From CAVTWY01 sp963738615 (GTDB taxonomy: Bacteria > Pseudomonadota > Gammaproteobacteria > Burkholderiales > Burkholderiaceae_C), in NCBI GenBank assembly GCA_963738615.1, contig CAVTXI010000012.1:186001-250000 (forward strand): DNA of 64,000 nt. Direction: 5' to 3'. Position numbers and translations under genes: made by a program. Below the pieces are notes generated by a model. The model saw nothing but the letters and a program-made list of their open reading frames with translations, searched no databases and was not told where the DNA came from. Shown piece by piece: positions 28,243-39,079 of the stretch; the first letter of the stretch is position 1; each line of letters opens with the position of its first letter.

Positions 28243-29032
28243 ATGAACCTCGACCAGAAAACCATCCTCGCCCTCGCCGAACACCTCGAGAACGCCGAGC
28301 TCGAAGGTGCACGACGTGACCATGATCACCGGCGACTACCCAAACATGGACTGGGACGACGCGTACGCGATCCAAGACGAGATCAAGCGCCGCAAGGAAG
28401 CGCGTGGCCACAAGACCGTCGGCTTGAAGGCGGGCCTCACCTCGTTCGCCAAGATGAAGCAGATGGGCGTCGAGACGCCGGTCTTCGGCTTCGTCAGCGA
28501 TTACATGGCGCGGCCCGACGGCGGCGAGATCAAGCACAGCGAGCTGATCCACCCGAAGGTCGAGGCCGAGATCTGCATCGTCACCAAGGCGCCGCTGAAG
28601 GGCCCCGGCTGCAACGTCGCGGCCGTGATGGCGGCCACCGATTTCGTGATCCCGGCGGTCGAGATCATCGACAGCCGTTACCGCGATTTCAAGTTCGACC
28701 TGAAGAGCGTGATCGCCGACAACACCAGTTCGTCGCGCTTCGTCATCGGCGGCAGGCCGCGCGACCTGGGCGATCTCGATCTGCGCACGCTCGGCGTGGT
28801 GCTGGAAATCAACGGCGAAATCAGGTCGATCGCTGCGGGCGCGGCGGTGCTGGGCAACCCGCTGGCGGCTGTGGCGATGATGGCCAATCACCTGGGTGCG
28901 CGTGACCAGCACATCCCGGCCGGCAGTTTCATCATGACCGGCGGCGTGACCGAGGCCTTCCTGGTCAACCCTGGCGACAACGTCCTGGTCCGATTCCAGG
29001 ATCTCGGCTCTGTGTCGATGCGCTTCGTCTGA
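28243..29032 (+). pseudogene. dmpH: 4-Oxalocrotonate decarboxylase, frameshifted
   Basis: Homologous to dmpE; removes CO2 from 2-oxo-3-hexenedioate to give 2-hydroxypentadienoate. The first codons (MNLDQKTILALAEHLENAELE) and the rest (VHDVTMITGDYPNMDWDDAYAIQDEIKRRKEARG... to GSVSMRFV) are in different frames. One extra base in TCGAAGGTG (about 28303-28306) causes this; removing it gives a full 262-residue protein. The family core HPKVEAEICIVTKAPLKGPGC is intact. A sequencing error is the simplest reading. The neighbouring genes dmpF and dmpG that usually stand between dmpE and dmpH are missing. Confidence 0.88.
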
Positions 29033-29043
29033 GGACTCTTCTC

Positions 29044-32000
29044 ATGTCATCGAAACAAGACACCACGAACGCGTTCACCCAGGAAACCGGCAAGGTCCAC
29101 TTCGGCGGCATCGACGCCCTGGTGCGGCTGACGCTCGACCAGGTGCGCATGGACGACAAGCGCGGCCTGAAGACGGGCATGTTCATCTCGGGCTACCGCG
29201 GCTCGCCGGTGGGCATGCTCGACGCGGCGTTCCTCAAGAACCAGAAGACGCTGGTGGCGAAGAACATCCACTTCGTCGACGGCCTCAACGAAGATCTCGC
29301 GGCTACCGCGGTGTGGGGCACGCAAATGCTGCACACCGTCAAGCGCAAGGCCGAGTTCGACGGCGTGACGGGTCTTTGGTACGGCAAAGCGCCCGGCGTC
29401 GACCGATCGGGTGACGCGCTCAAGCACGCCAACTACACCGGCATCGGCAAGAACGGCGGCGTGGTCGCGATCGCCGGCGACGACCCGAGCTGCAAGAGCT
29501 CGTCGCTGGCAAGCCAGAGCGAGCCGATGCTGATGCACGTCGGCATCCCGTCGCTGTACCCCTCGAGCGTGCAGGAGATCCTCGACTACGGCCTGCACGG
29601 CTACCTGATGTCGCGGCTGTCCGGTCTGTGGATCGGCATGAAGATCGTCACGACGCTCGCCGACAGCACCGGCACCGCCGAGATCGACCTCGCGCGGCTG
29701 AACTTCGTCACGCCCGACCTCGAGTTCGACGGCAAGCTGTTCACGCCGCACATGAACCTGGGCATGAACGTGCGCGTGGAAGCGCTCGAGATGGAGCAGT
29801 CGCTCTACACGCGCCGGCTCGAGGTTGCGAAGCGCTACGCCGCGGCGAACAAGCTCAACAACGTCGTCTTCGACAGCCCCGACGCGTGGATCGGCATCAT
29901 CACCGCGGGCAAGAGCTGGAACGACCTGCGCCAGTGTTTCCTCGAGCTGGGCCTCGATGACGCGGCGCTGCGCCGCTATGGCGTGCGCATCCTGAAGATG
30001 GGGATGCTGTTCCCGATGGAGCCGCAGGTGGTGCGCGACTTCGCGCGTGGCCTCGAAGAGATCTTCGTCGTCGAAGAAAAGCGCCCCTTCCTCGAGCTGT
30101 TCGCGAAGAACGTGCTCTACGGGCAGGCCAACGCGCCGCGCATCGTCGGCAAGTTCGACGAGGAAGAGAAGGAACTGCTGCCGCACTACGGCGAGTTCGA
30201 GTCCGACGTGATCGGGCGTGCGTTGACCAAGCGCCTGTCGCGCAAGGCACGCGTCGAGTCGGCCGAAGCGTGGTTGAAGCGCGTCGACGAAATCCACGTA
30301 CGCGACAAGCTCGCCACCGCGAGCCGCACCGCGTGGTTCTGCTCGGGTTGCCCGCACAACAGCTCGACCGCGCCGGTCGAGGGCAGCGTCGTCTCGGCCG
30401 GCATCGGCTGCCACACGATGGCGATGTGGATGGACCGCAATGTCGTGATGGGCACCCACATGGGCGCCGAAGGCACGCAGTGGATCGGCATGGCGCCCTT
30501 CGCCGATACCAAGCACATCTTCCAGAACATGGGGGACGGCACCTACGCGCACTCGGGCAGCCTGGCGGTGCGCTACTGCGCCGCCACTGGCGTCAACATC
30601 ACGTTCAAGATTCTGCGCAACGCGCACACGTCGATGACCGGCGGGCAGCAGATCCAGGGCGAAGTGCCGCTGGCGTCGATGGTCAACGATGTGATCGCCA
30701 ACGGCGCCAAGCGCGTCATCGTCACCAGCGACCGGCCCGACACGATCTCCGGGCTGGCGGGCGGCGTCAACGTCTGGCACCGCGATCGGCTCGACGAAGC
30801 GCAGCGCGCGCTGGCCGAGACCCCCGGCACCACGGTGCTGATCCACGACCAGGAGTGCGCCGCCGAACTGCGCCGCGCGCGCAGCCGCGGCAAGGCCGAA
30901 GAGCCGGTCGAGGTCACCGTCATCAACGAGCGCGTCTGCGAAGGCTGCGGCGACTGCGGCGTGAAGAGCAACTGCATGAGCGTCGAGCCCGTGCCCACCG
31001 AGTTCGGCCGCAAGACGCGGATCCACCAGTCGTCGTGCAACAAGGACTTCTCGTGCGTCAAGGGCTTCTGCCCGTCGTTCGTGACGGTGACGCCCAACGC
31101 CGAGCCCGCCGCCGCCGACGGCAAGAAGAAAAAGAAGAAGGGCCGCATCCCGGCGCTCGAGCGCGAGCTGCCCACGCCGCTGAAGAAGGTCGACGACACG
31201 CTCGGCTTCGGCATCCACGTGATGGGCATCGGCGGCACCGGCTCGGTGACGGTGGTCGCGACCATCGCCGCCGCGGCGCGCCTCGAGGGCAAACACGTCA
31301 TCGGCCTCGACCAGACCGGCCTCGCGCAAAAAGGCGGCGCGGTCATCTCCGACATCAAGATCACCCACCAGCCGTTCGCGGGCTCGCCCAAGGTTTCCGA
31401 CGGCCGCACCGACCTGTACCTCGGCTTCGACATCCTCAACGCGACCGACCCGAAGAACCTCGACAAGTGCCTGCCCGAGCGCACGATCGCGATCGTCTCG
31501 ACGACCGCGACCCCGACCGGGCAGATGGTCGCGAACCGCAACGTCGTGTTCCCGATCGTGCCCAACCTCACCGCGGGCATCGAGCGCGTGACGCGCAAGG
31601 CCGACAACGTCTTCCTCGACGGCCAGGCGATGGCCGAGGGGTTGTTCGGCGACGCGATGGCGACCAACAACTTCATGGTCGGCGTCGCGTTATCAGGCCG
31701 GCACGATCCCGCTGAAGGCCGAGTCGATCGAAACCGCGATCAAGAACTCGGGCGTCGGCGTCGAGCAGAGCATCGCGGCGTTCCGCTGGGGCCGCATGGC
31801 GGTCGTGGACCGCGCGTTCGTGATGGCCGAGATCCAGAAGTACGCGCCGAAGGTCGCGAAGCCCGAGCTGTCGGCCGCGGCGCGCGCGATCGTCGATGCA
31901 GTGGGCGCGCAGGGCGAGACGCGCCGGCTGCTCGAAGTGCGCGTGCCCGAGCTGATCGCTTATCAAAGCGAGGCCTACGCGCGGCGCTACGCCGATGCGG

Positions 32001-32596
32001 TGAAGCGCGTCGTCGCCGTCGAGACGGCGAAGGCACCGGGCCAGACCGCGCTGGCCGAAGCGGCTGCGCGCTACCTCTACAAGCTGATGGCCTACAAGGA
32101 CGAATACGAAGTCGCGCGCCTGCACACCGACCCGGCGTTCAAGGCACAGCTCGACGCGATGTTCCCCAATGGGTACGACATCAAGTACAACCTCGCGCCG
32201 CCGACGATCTCGAAGCGCGACCCGGTCACCGGCCACCTGATCAAGCGCCAGTTCGGCGGCTGGATGCGCACCGCATTCGGCATGTTGGCTGCGCGCAAGG
32301 GCTGGCGCGGTGGTGCGCTCGACATCTTCGGCAAAACAGCCGAACGACGCGAAGAGCGCGCGCTGATCGAGAGCTACCTGAAAGACCTCGAGCAGATCGG
32401 CGCACAACTCACGCCGGCGAATCACGCCGCGGCGGTTGCAGTCGCGAGCGTGCCCGATGAGATCCGCGGCTACGGCCATGTGAAAGAGAAGGCCATCGTC
32501 GACGCGAAACAGCTCCACGCCAAGCGCTGGGAAGAGTTCCGCAATCCATCGGCGAAGACACAGCGACAAGGGTCAGCCACCAAGGTCACGGCATGA
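29044..32596 (+). pseudogene. Indolepyruvate ferredoxin oxidoreductase family 2-oxoacid oxidoreductase, frameshifted
   Basis: A large fused 2-oxoacid:acceptor oxidoreductase (about 1183 residues when repaired). Order: an N-terminal pyrimidine-binding/transketolase-like domain, a TPP-binding domain (CSGCPHNSSTAPVEGS, GCHTMAMWMDR), a cysteine-rich ferredoxin-like segment (CEGCGDCGVKSNC and CNKDFSCVKGFCPSF), a Lys-rich linker, and a gamma domain (GIGGTGSVTVV, GLAQKGGAVISDI). The frame breaks at the TT at 31690-31691; the last 300 residues continue in another frame, with one extra base. It oxidatively decarboxylates an aryl- or alkyl-2-oxoacid to the acyl-CoA. It starts 11 nt after dmpH, so it appears to belong to the operon; its substrate there is not clear. 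Confidence 0.85.
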
Positions 32597-32642
32597 CACA
32601 TCCCTGACCCTACCCCTTCAACTTCACTCCACCGGATACCGT

Positions 32643-33080
32643 ATGAACCAACTGAACGGCTACGACATCGAGGACCTCGAAGTCGGCATGAACGCGAGTT
32701 TCGCGAAGACGATCACTGAGGCCGACATCGTGTTGTTTGCCGGCGCTTCGGGCGACAACAACGCGGTGCACATCAACGAAGAGTTCGCCCAGACCACGGC
32801 GTTCAAGGGACGCATCGCGCACGGCATGCTGACGGCGAGCGTGATCTCCGCGGCGATCGCCGGCCGCCTACCCGGGCCCGGAACGATCTACCTCGGGCAG
32901 AACCTTCGCTTCAAGGCGCCGGTGCGCCCCGGCGAGACGGTGCACGCCGAGGTCACGGTCAAAGAACTGCATGCCGACAAGGGGCGGGTCACGCTGACGA
33001 CGGTGTGCACGGTCGGCGGCAAAGTCGTCATCGACGGCGAAGCCCTCGTCATGCCCACAAGCCGCAAGCCACGAAGCTGA
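32643..33080 (+). CDS. phaJ: MaoC-like (R)-specific enoyl-CoA hydratase
   Basis: A 145-residue hot-dog-fold hydratase with the PhaJ/MaoC motif D-x4-H: GDNNAVHINEEFA, followed by GRIAHGML. It makes (R)-3-hydroxyacyl-CoA from enoyl-CoA, feeding PHA synthesis. The full hydratase-2 motif and its place before a phasin gene and phaC support this role. A promoter in the 46-bp gap after the oxidoreductase was not recognised. Confidence 0.82.
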   Translation: MNQLNGYDIEDLEVGMNASFAKTITEADIVLFAGASGDNNAVHINEEFAQTTAFKGRIAHGMLTASVISAAIAGRLPGPGTIYLGQNLRFKAPVRPGETVHAEVTVKELHADKGRVTLTTVCTVGGKVVIDGEALVMPTSRKPRS

Positions 33081-33131
33081 TCGATCTCGATCCCGCCTTT
33101 TTTCACCCACCCCACCAAGGAGCGCTGAACC

Positions 33132-33566
33132 ATGAGCAAAGCCACAACCCCCGATCCGATCAACCCCTTCGGCAACCTCGACAAGCTGCTCGAGCAATTC
33201 AAGGTGCCCGGCGTTGACGTCGGCGCGATCGTGGAGTCACGCCGCAAGGACATGGAAGCGCTGATCGCCGCGAATCAAACCGCCGTCAACGCGATGCAGC
33301 AGATCGCGAAGAAGCAGACCGAAATCCTGACGCAGGCGTTCCAGTCGGCTCAGGAAGGTGCTCAGCGTCTGGGCCAGGGCGTGGGCGGCGCTATCGATCC
33401 GGTGAAGCAGACCGACTTGACGCGCAAGGCTTACGAGAAGGCGCTGAACGATATGAAAGAACTGGCAGAGATTGCTCAGAAGGCGCAGACCACGGCGATG
33501 TCCGGCATCACGGCTCGTGCGCAGCAGAGTGTGCAGGAGCTGACGAAGCTGATGCAGCCGAAGTAG
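33132..33566 (+). CDS. phaP: Phasin family protein (PHA granule-associated)
   Basis: A 144-residue amphipathic helical protein: FGNLDKLLEQFKVPGVDVGAIVESRRKDMEALIAANQ is typical of phasins, followed by long Ala/Gln-rich helices (QKAQTTAMSGITARAQQSVQELTKLM). Phasins coat polyhydroxyalkanoate granules. AAGGAG precedes the ATG. It is directly upstream of phaC. Confidence 0.88.
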   Translation: MSKATTPDPINPFGNLDKLLEQFKVPGVDVGAIVESRRKDMEALIAANQTAVNAMQQIAKKQTEILTQAFQSAQEGAQRLGQGVGGAIDPVKQTDLTRKAYEKALNDMKELAEIAQKAQTTAMSGITARAQQSVQELTKLMQPK

Positions 33567-33674
33567 CGCTGACGTAGCGCGAGCGCTGCAAGTCGCGACA
33601 GCACACAAGCGGGCGCGCGCCGACGGCGCGTTCGCGGCCAACGGCTACCCGTCCCGGCCCACTGGAGAGAACCG

Positions 33675-35381
33675 ATGAACGCACTGTTCGCGATGCCCGA
33701 CGAGTACATCCAGGGTTTCATGAAGGCCGCGCAGAGCCTCACCCAATCGATCGCCACGACGCCGCCATCGGCCGACCCCACCGCGGCGCCGACAAGCGCA
33801 CAGCCGTTGATCGACCTGCAACTCGGCTACCTCCAGCAGCAGATGCAGCTATGGAGCCGCATGCTCACCGGCGGCGCGGCGGCCGAGCCGGTGATCGCGC
33901 CTGATCGTGGTGACCGCCGCTTCAACGCCGCCGAGTGGCGCGAGAACGCCGGCTACAGCTTCCTGAAGCAAAGCTACCTGCTGAACGCGAAGTTGATGTC
34001 CGACGCGGTCGAGGCCGCCGCGCTCGATGACGCGACGAAGCACAAGGTGCGCTTCTACACGCGCCAGTTCATCGACGCGATGAGCCCGGCCAACTACGCC
34101 GCCACCAACCCCGACGTACTGAAGCTGGCTGGCGAGTCGCACGGTCAAAGCCTGCAGGCCGGCATGCAGAACCTGCTCGCCGACCTGCGCAAGGGCGGCC
34201 TGACGATCACCGACGAGAACGCGTTCGAGATTGGCAAGAACGTCGCGGTGTCGGAAGGGTCGGTCATCTTCGAGAACCCGCTCTTCCAGCTGATCCAGTA
34301 CGCGCCGCTGACCGACAAGGTGGCAAGCCGGCCGATCGTGATCGTGCCGCCATGCATCAACAAGTTCTACATCCTCGACCTTCAGCCCGACAACTCCTTC
34401 GTGCGCTTCGCCTGTGAGCGAGGGCAGACGGTCTTTCTCGTGTCGTGGCGCAACCCCGATGCAAGCTGCGCCAACGTGACGTGGGACGACTATGTTGTAC
34501 AAGGCGCGCTCGAGGCGCTGGAAGTCGCGCACGAGATCAGCGGCGCCGACAAGGTCAACGCGCTGGGCTGGTGTGTCGGCGGCACGATCCTCTCGTCGGC
34601 GCTGGCGGTGATGGCCGCGCGCGGCGACGACCCCGTGGCCAGCCTGACCCTGCTGACGACGATGCTCGACTTTCGCGACCCGGGCGACCTGGGCGTGTTC
34701 ATCGACGAGCAAGGCGTGCAGTCGCGCGAGAGCTCGATCGGCAAAGGCGGCATCTATCCCGGCAGTGAGTTGGGTTTCGTGTTCCAGACGCTGCGCGCCA
34801 ACGACCTGATCTGGCCCAACGTCATCAACAACTACCTGAAGGGCAAGTCGCCCGAGGCGTTCGACCTGCTGTACTGGAACGCCGACGCGACCAACCTGCC
34901 CGGCCCGATGTACGCCTGGTACCTGCGCAACATGTACCTCGAGAACAACCTGCGCGTGCCGAACAAGCTCACGGTGGCCGGCACGACGGTCGACCTGGGC
35001 CGCATCGACATGCCCAGCTACGTGCTCGCCACGCAGGAAGACCACATCGTGCCGTGGCGTTCGGCCTACCAGACGACGCAGCTCGTCGGCGGCAAGTGCC
35101 GCTTCGTGCTCGGCGCCAGCGGCCACATCGCCGGTGTGATCAACCCGGCATCGAAGAACAAGCGCAGCTGGTGGGGCGGCGGAAAACAAGGGCCTGACGC
35201 CGACGCGTGGCTTGCCGATGCGAAGGAAACAGCGGGAAGCTGGTGGACCGATTGGCATGCGTGGCTCGCGCCGAAAGGCGGTAAGCCGATCGCGGCGCGG
35301 CGCAAACTCGGCAGCCGCAAATACCCCGTGATCGAAGCGGCACCCGGCCGCTACGTGAAAGTGAAAGCGGCCCAGCCATGA
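33675..35381 (+). CDS. phaC: Class I polyhydroxyalkanoate synthase
   Basis: A 568-residue PHA synthase polymerising (R)-3-hydroxyacyl-CoA into granule polymer. The lipase-like box carries the catalytic cysteine C300 (NALGWCVGG); the Asp and His of the triad fit the QEDHIVPW and GASGHIAGVIN regions. The N-terminal PhaC domain (NPLFQLIQYAP, IVPPCINKFYILDLQP) is complete. Length fits class I. The stop overlaps the next gene's ATG (ATGA), so the enoyl-CoA hydratase is co-translated. Confidence 0.95.
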   Translation: MNALFAMPDEYIQGFMKAAQSLTQSIATTPPSADPTAAPTSAQPLIDLQLGYLQQQMQLWSRMLTGGAAAEPVIAPDRGDRRFNAAEWRENAGYSFLKQSYLLNAKLMSDAVEAAALDDATKHKVRFYTRQFIDAMSPANYAATNPDVLKLAGESHGQSLQAGMQNLLADLRKGGLTITDENAFEIGKNVAVSEGSVIFENPLFQLIQYAPLTDKVASRPIVIVPPCINKFYILDLQPDNSFVRFACERGQTVFLVSWRNPDASCANVTWDDYVVQGALEALEVAHEISGADKVNALGWCVGGTILSSALAVMAARGDDPVASLTLLTTMLDFRDPGDLGVFIDEQGVQSRESSIGKGGIYPGSELGFVFQTLRANDLIWPNVINNYLKGKSPEAFDLLYWNADATNLPGPMYAWYLRNMYLENNLRVPNKLTVAGTTVDLGRIDMPSYVLATQEDHIVPWRSAYQTTQLVGGKCRFVLGASGHIAGVINPASKNKRSWWGGGKQGPDADAWLADAKETAGSWWTDWHAWLAPKGGKPIAARRKLGSRKYPVIEAAPGRYVKVKAAQP

Positions 35382-36166
35382 CCTACGAAACCATCCTGAC
35401 ATCGACCTCCGGCGACGGCGGCTTGCGCACGGGCGTCATCACGCTCAACCGTCCGAAGCAGCTCAATGCGCTGAACGACCAGTTGATGGACGAACTGGGC
35501 GCCGCGCTGCGCGCCTTCGACGCCGACGACACCATCGGCTGCATCGTCGTCACCGGCAGCGACAAAGCCTTCGCCGCCGGGGCCGACATCGCGGCGATGG
35601 CGCAGTTCGACCACATGCACGTCTACCGCACCGGCTACATCACGCGCAACTGGGAGACGATGACCACCATCCGCAAGCCCGTGATCGCTGCCGTCGCCGG
35701 CTTCGCGCTGGGCGGCGGTTGCGAGCTGGCGTTGATGAGCGACATCGTGATCGCAGCCGACACCGCGAAGTTCGGCCAACCCGAAATCAAGCTCGGCATC
35801 ATTCCCGGCGCGGGCGGCACGCAGCGCCTGCCGCGTGCGGTCGGCAAGGCCAAGGCGATGGACCTGGTGCTGACCAGCCGGATGATGGACGCCGCCGAGG
35901 CCGAACGCGCCGGGCTGGTGTCGCGCGTCGTGCCGGCCGACAAGCTGATGGCCGAAGCGCTGGCGGCCGCCGCGGCGATCTGTGCCTTAAGCCTGCCGAG
36001 CGTGATGATGGCGAAGGAAGCGGTGAATCGCGCCTTCGAGGCCCCGCTCGGCGAAGGGGTGCGATTCGAGCGGCGGTTGTTCCATTCGCTCTTCGGCACC
36101 GCCGATCAGCGCGAGGGCATGACGGCGTTTCTCGAGAAGCGCAAGCCCGTCTTCTCGCATCGTTGA
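35378..36166 (+). CDS. Enoyl-CoA hydratase
   Basis: A 262-residue crotonase-fold enzyme. The oxyanion-hole sequences are AAGADIAAM and ALGGGCELAL; the two catalytic glutamates fit KFGQPEIKLGIIPGAGGTQRLPRAVG. These match short-chain (S)-specific enoyl-CoA hydratases (FadB/PaaF type). It overlaps phaC by 4 nt. With the (R)-specific hydratase upstream it would connect fatty acid or aromatic beta-oxidation to PHA. Confidence 0.9.
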   Translation: MTYETILTSTSGDGGLRTGVITLNRPKQLNALNDQLMDELGAALRAFDADDTIGCIVVTGSDKAFAAGADIAAMAQFDHMHVYRTGYITRNWETMTTIRKPVIAAVAGFALGGGCELALMSDIVIAADTAKFGQPEIKLGIIPGAGGTQRLPRAVGKAKAMDLVLTSRMMDAAEAERAGLVSRVVPADKLMAEALAAAAAICALSLPSVMMAKEAVNRAFEAPLGEGVRFERRLFHSLFGTADQREGMTAFLEKRKPVFSHR

Positions 36167-36175
36167 GTCGGCCGC

Positions 36176-37653
36176 GTGAGCGCCATGCTGATGCCCGCGC
36201 GCACGACCGAGGCGCACAACACCGAGGCGCACAACACCGAGACGCACGGCACGCAGGCGTACGGCGCCGAGGCGAACCGCGGCGTCGAGCCGCGCGAGCA
36301 GTACCAAGGGCCGCATCGCGTCGTGATCGTGGGCGGCGGGGCTGCAGGCCTCGAGCTTGCGACCCGGCTCGGCGACAAGCTCGCACGCCGCGGCCGGGTC
36401 CACGTCACGCTGATCGACCAGGCGCGCTCGCACGTCTGGAAGCCCAAGCTGCATGAGATCGCAGCCGGAAGCATGGACGTGGGTGCGCACGAGGTGTCGT
36501 ACCGCGCGCAGGCGCACTGGCATCGGTTTGCCTTTCGTATCGGCCGGCTCGCGGGCCTGGACCGCGCGCGCCGCGAGGTGCACATCGCGCCCTTCGTCGA
36601 CGAGGACGGGGTCGAGATCACGCCGGCTCGCCGCTTCGGCTACGACACGCTGGTGCTCTCGATCGGCAGCCTGGTGCACTCGTTCGGCACGCCCGGCGTC
36701 GATGAGCACGCGATCAAGCTCGAGTCGATGGACGATGCGCGGCGCTTTCAGCGGCGGCTGGTCAATACGCTGATCCGCGCGCACGCGCAGGCCGAGCCGC
36801 GTGCCGCACACCAGCTGGGCGTGGCGATCGTCGGCGCGGGCGCAACCGGCGTCGAGCTGGCGGCCGAACTGCATCGCGCGACGCGCGAACTCGTGGCCTA
36901 CGGGCTCGACCGCATCGACCCCGAACGCGACCTGCGTGTGCACCTTGTCGAAGCCGCCGACCGCGTGCTGCCCGGCCTGCCGCCACGCGTGTCGGCCACG
37001 GCCGAGCGCATGCTGATCGAGCTGGGCGTGCAGGTGCACACCGGCGCGCGCGTCGCCGAGGTGATGGCCGACGGCCTGCGCATGGCCGACGGTCGCGTCA
37101 TCGCCGGCGAACTGGTGGTCTGGGCCGCGGGCGTGAAGGCCGACGCGGTGCTGGGCACGCTCGATGGGCTCGAGACCAACCGCATCAACCAGCTCGTGGT
37201 GCGGCCGACGCTTCAGACCACGAGCGACGACAACGTGTTCGCGATCGGCGACTGCGCGGCGTGCCCGTGGCCGCAACCCGATGCCTCCGGTGCTGGTGCC
37301 GAGGGGCCGGCGCCGCGCCGCGTTGGGTGCCGCCTCGTGCGCAGGCGGCCCACCAGCAGGCCTCGTTGATGGTCGGCCAGGTGCAGCGGCGCCTCGCCGG
37401 CAAGCCGTTGTCCGCGTACCGCTACCGCGACTTCGGCTCGCTCGTTTCGCTCGGCGCGTTCAGCACCGTCGGCAACCTGATGGGCGGCGAGCGTGGGCGC
37501 AACCTGCTGATCGAGGGTCTCTTCGCGCGGCTGATGTACGAGTCGCTCTACAAGATGCACGAACTGGCGCTGCACGGCATGCCCAAGGTCGCGCTCGACA
37601 CGCTGGCGCGATGGATCACGCGGCGCAACGAGCCGCACGTCAAGCTTCATTGA
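36176..37653 (+). pseudogene. Type II NADH dehydrogenase-like flavoprotein, frameshifted
   Basis: A pyridine nucleotide-disulfide oxidoreductase of the NDH-2 type: FAD motif VVIVGGGAAGLELATRLG, NAD motif VAIVGAGATGVELAAEL, and the second FAD contact DDNVFAIGDCAACP. The C-terminal third (VPPRAQAAHQQASL, YRYRDFGSLVSLGAFSTVGNLMGG, ALHGMPKVALDTLARW) is in another frame; the switch lies between about 37290 and 37330 and needs one added base. It would pass electrons from NADH to quinone at the inner membrane without pumping protons. Directly upstream of cydAB. The N-terminus before the FAD motif holds four 5-residue repeats. GTG 36176 or ATG 36185 may start. Confidence 0.82.
36206..36265 (+). repeat. 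Four 15-bp tandem repeats in the NDH-2-like gene
   Basis: Units ACCGAGGCGCACAAC (36206-36220 and 36221-36235, identical), then ACCGAGACGCACGGC and ACGCAGGCGTACGGC, diverging. They encode TEAHN, TEAHN, TETHG, TQAYG ahead of the FAD domain. The repeat unit keeps frame, so copy number can vary without breaking the protein. Confidence 0.85.
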
Positions 37654-37675
37654 GAACGAACCGGCACTCGACATC

Positions 37676-39068
37676 ATGGACGCCCTGCTGCTCGCCCGCA
37701 TCCAGTTCGCCTTCACGGTCTCGTTCCACATCCTCTTCCCGGCGCTGACGATCGGCCTGGCGAGCTACCTCGCGGTGCTCGAAGGCCCAGTGGTTGCGCA
37801 CGAAGCAGCAGGTCTACATGGACCTGTACCTCTTCTGGTCGAAGGTCTTCGCCGTCGCCTTCGGCATGGGCGTGGTCTCGGGCCTGGTGATGGCCTATCA
37901 GTTCGGCACCAACTGGAGCGAGTTCTCGCGTTTCGCCGGCGGCATCACCGGGCCGCTGCTCGCCTACGAAGTGCTCACCGCGTTCTTCCTCGAGGCCGGC
38001 TTCCTCGGCGTGATGCTGTTCGGCATGCAAAAGGTCGGGCCGGGCCTGCACTTCGTGTCGACCTGCGCGGTCGCGGTCGGCACGCTGATCTCGTCGACGT
38101 GGATCCTCGCGTCGAACAGCTGGATGCACACGCCGCAAGGCCACGAGATCATCGACGGCCGCGTCGTGCCGGTCGATTGGTTCGCGGTGATCTTCAACCC
38201 GTCGTTTCCGTACCGCCTCACGCACACGGTGCTCGCGGCGTTCATGGCCACCGCGCTCTTCGTCTGCGCCAGCGCCGCGTGGCACCTGCTGCGCGGGCGC
38301 GACCAGCCCGCGATCCGCAAGATGCTGTCCATGGGCCTGTGGATGCTGCTGGCGGTGGCGCCGCTGCAGGCACTGGTCGGCGACATGCACGGCCTGAACA
38401 CGCTGAAGTACCAGCCGGCGAAGCTCGCGGCGATGGAAGGCCACTGGGAGAACCATCCCGGCGAAGGCGTGCCGCTGATCCTGTTCGGCTGGCCCGACAT
38501 GGAAGCCGAGACCACACGCTGGAAGATCGAGATCCCGCGCGCCGGCAGCCTGCTGCTGACGCACACGTGGGACGGCACGATCCCGGCGTTGAAGGACTTC
38601 AAACGCGAAGACCGGCCCAACTCGACGATCGTCTTCTGGACCTTCCGCGTGATGGTCGGCATCGGATTCACCACGATCGCGCTGGCGCTGGTCGGCCTGC
38701 TGCTGCGGCGTGGCGCGCGCCTGTACAGCCATCGATGGTTCCTGCGCGCCATGCTGGCAATGGGGCCGATGGGGCTGGTCGCGGTACTGGCCGGCTGGTT
38801 CACCACCGAGATCGGGCGCCAGCCATGGATCATCTACGGGCTGATGCGCACGGCCGACGCGGTGTCGCCGGTCTCGGCGGCGCAGCTCGGCACGAGCCTG
38901 GCCGTCTTCGTCATCGTCTACTTCTTCGTCTTCGGCGCCGGCACGGGCTACCTGCTGAAGATCATCGCGAAGGGTCCGCAAACCGGCGCGCAGCCACACC
39001 ACGCACCCGAAGGCGGGCCGGGTGAGGCCCGCAGCGCGTCACGGCCGCTGTCGGCGGCGCAAGCCTGA
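37676..39068 (+). pseudogene. cydA: Cytochrome bd ubiquinol oxidase subunit I, frameshifted
   Basis: The heme-bearing subunit of a bd-type quinol oxidase. The first 37 residues (MDALLLARIQFAFTVSFHILFPALTIGLASYLAVLE) and the remainder (QWLRTKQQVYMDLYLFWSKVFAVAFGMGVVSGLVMAYQFGTNW onward) are in different frames; an extra base at GGCCC (37784-37788) accounts for it. Repaired length is about 463 residues with nine or so membrane segments. The Q-loop region is relatively short, as in the CioA/cyanide-insensitive branch. Forms the enzyme with cydB, 11 nt downstream. Confidence 0.9.
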
Positions 39069-39079
39069 GGATCACCACG

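Noticed and set aside
34494..34502. TTGTACAAG in phaC resembling the GntR operator
   Set aside because: It matches only half of the 13-bp site, lies inside a coding region and is far from hexuronate genes.
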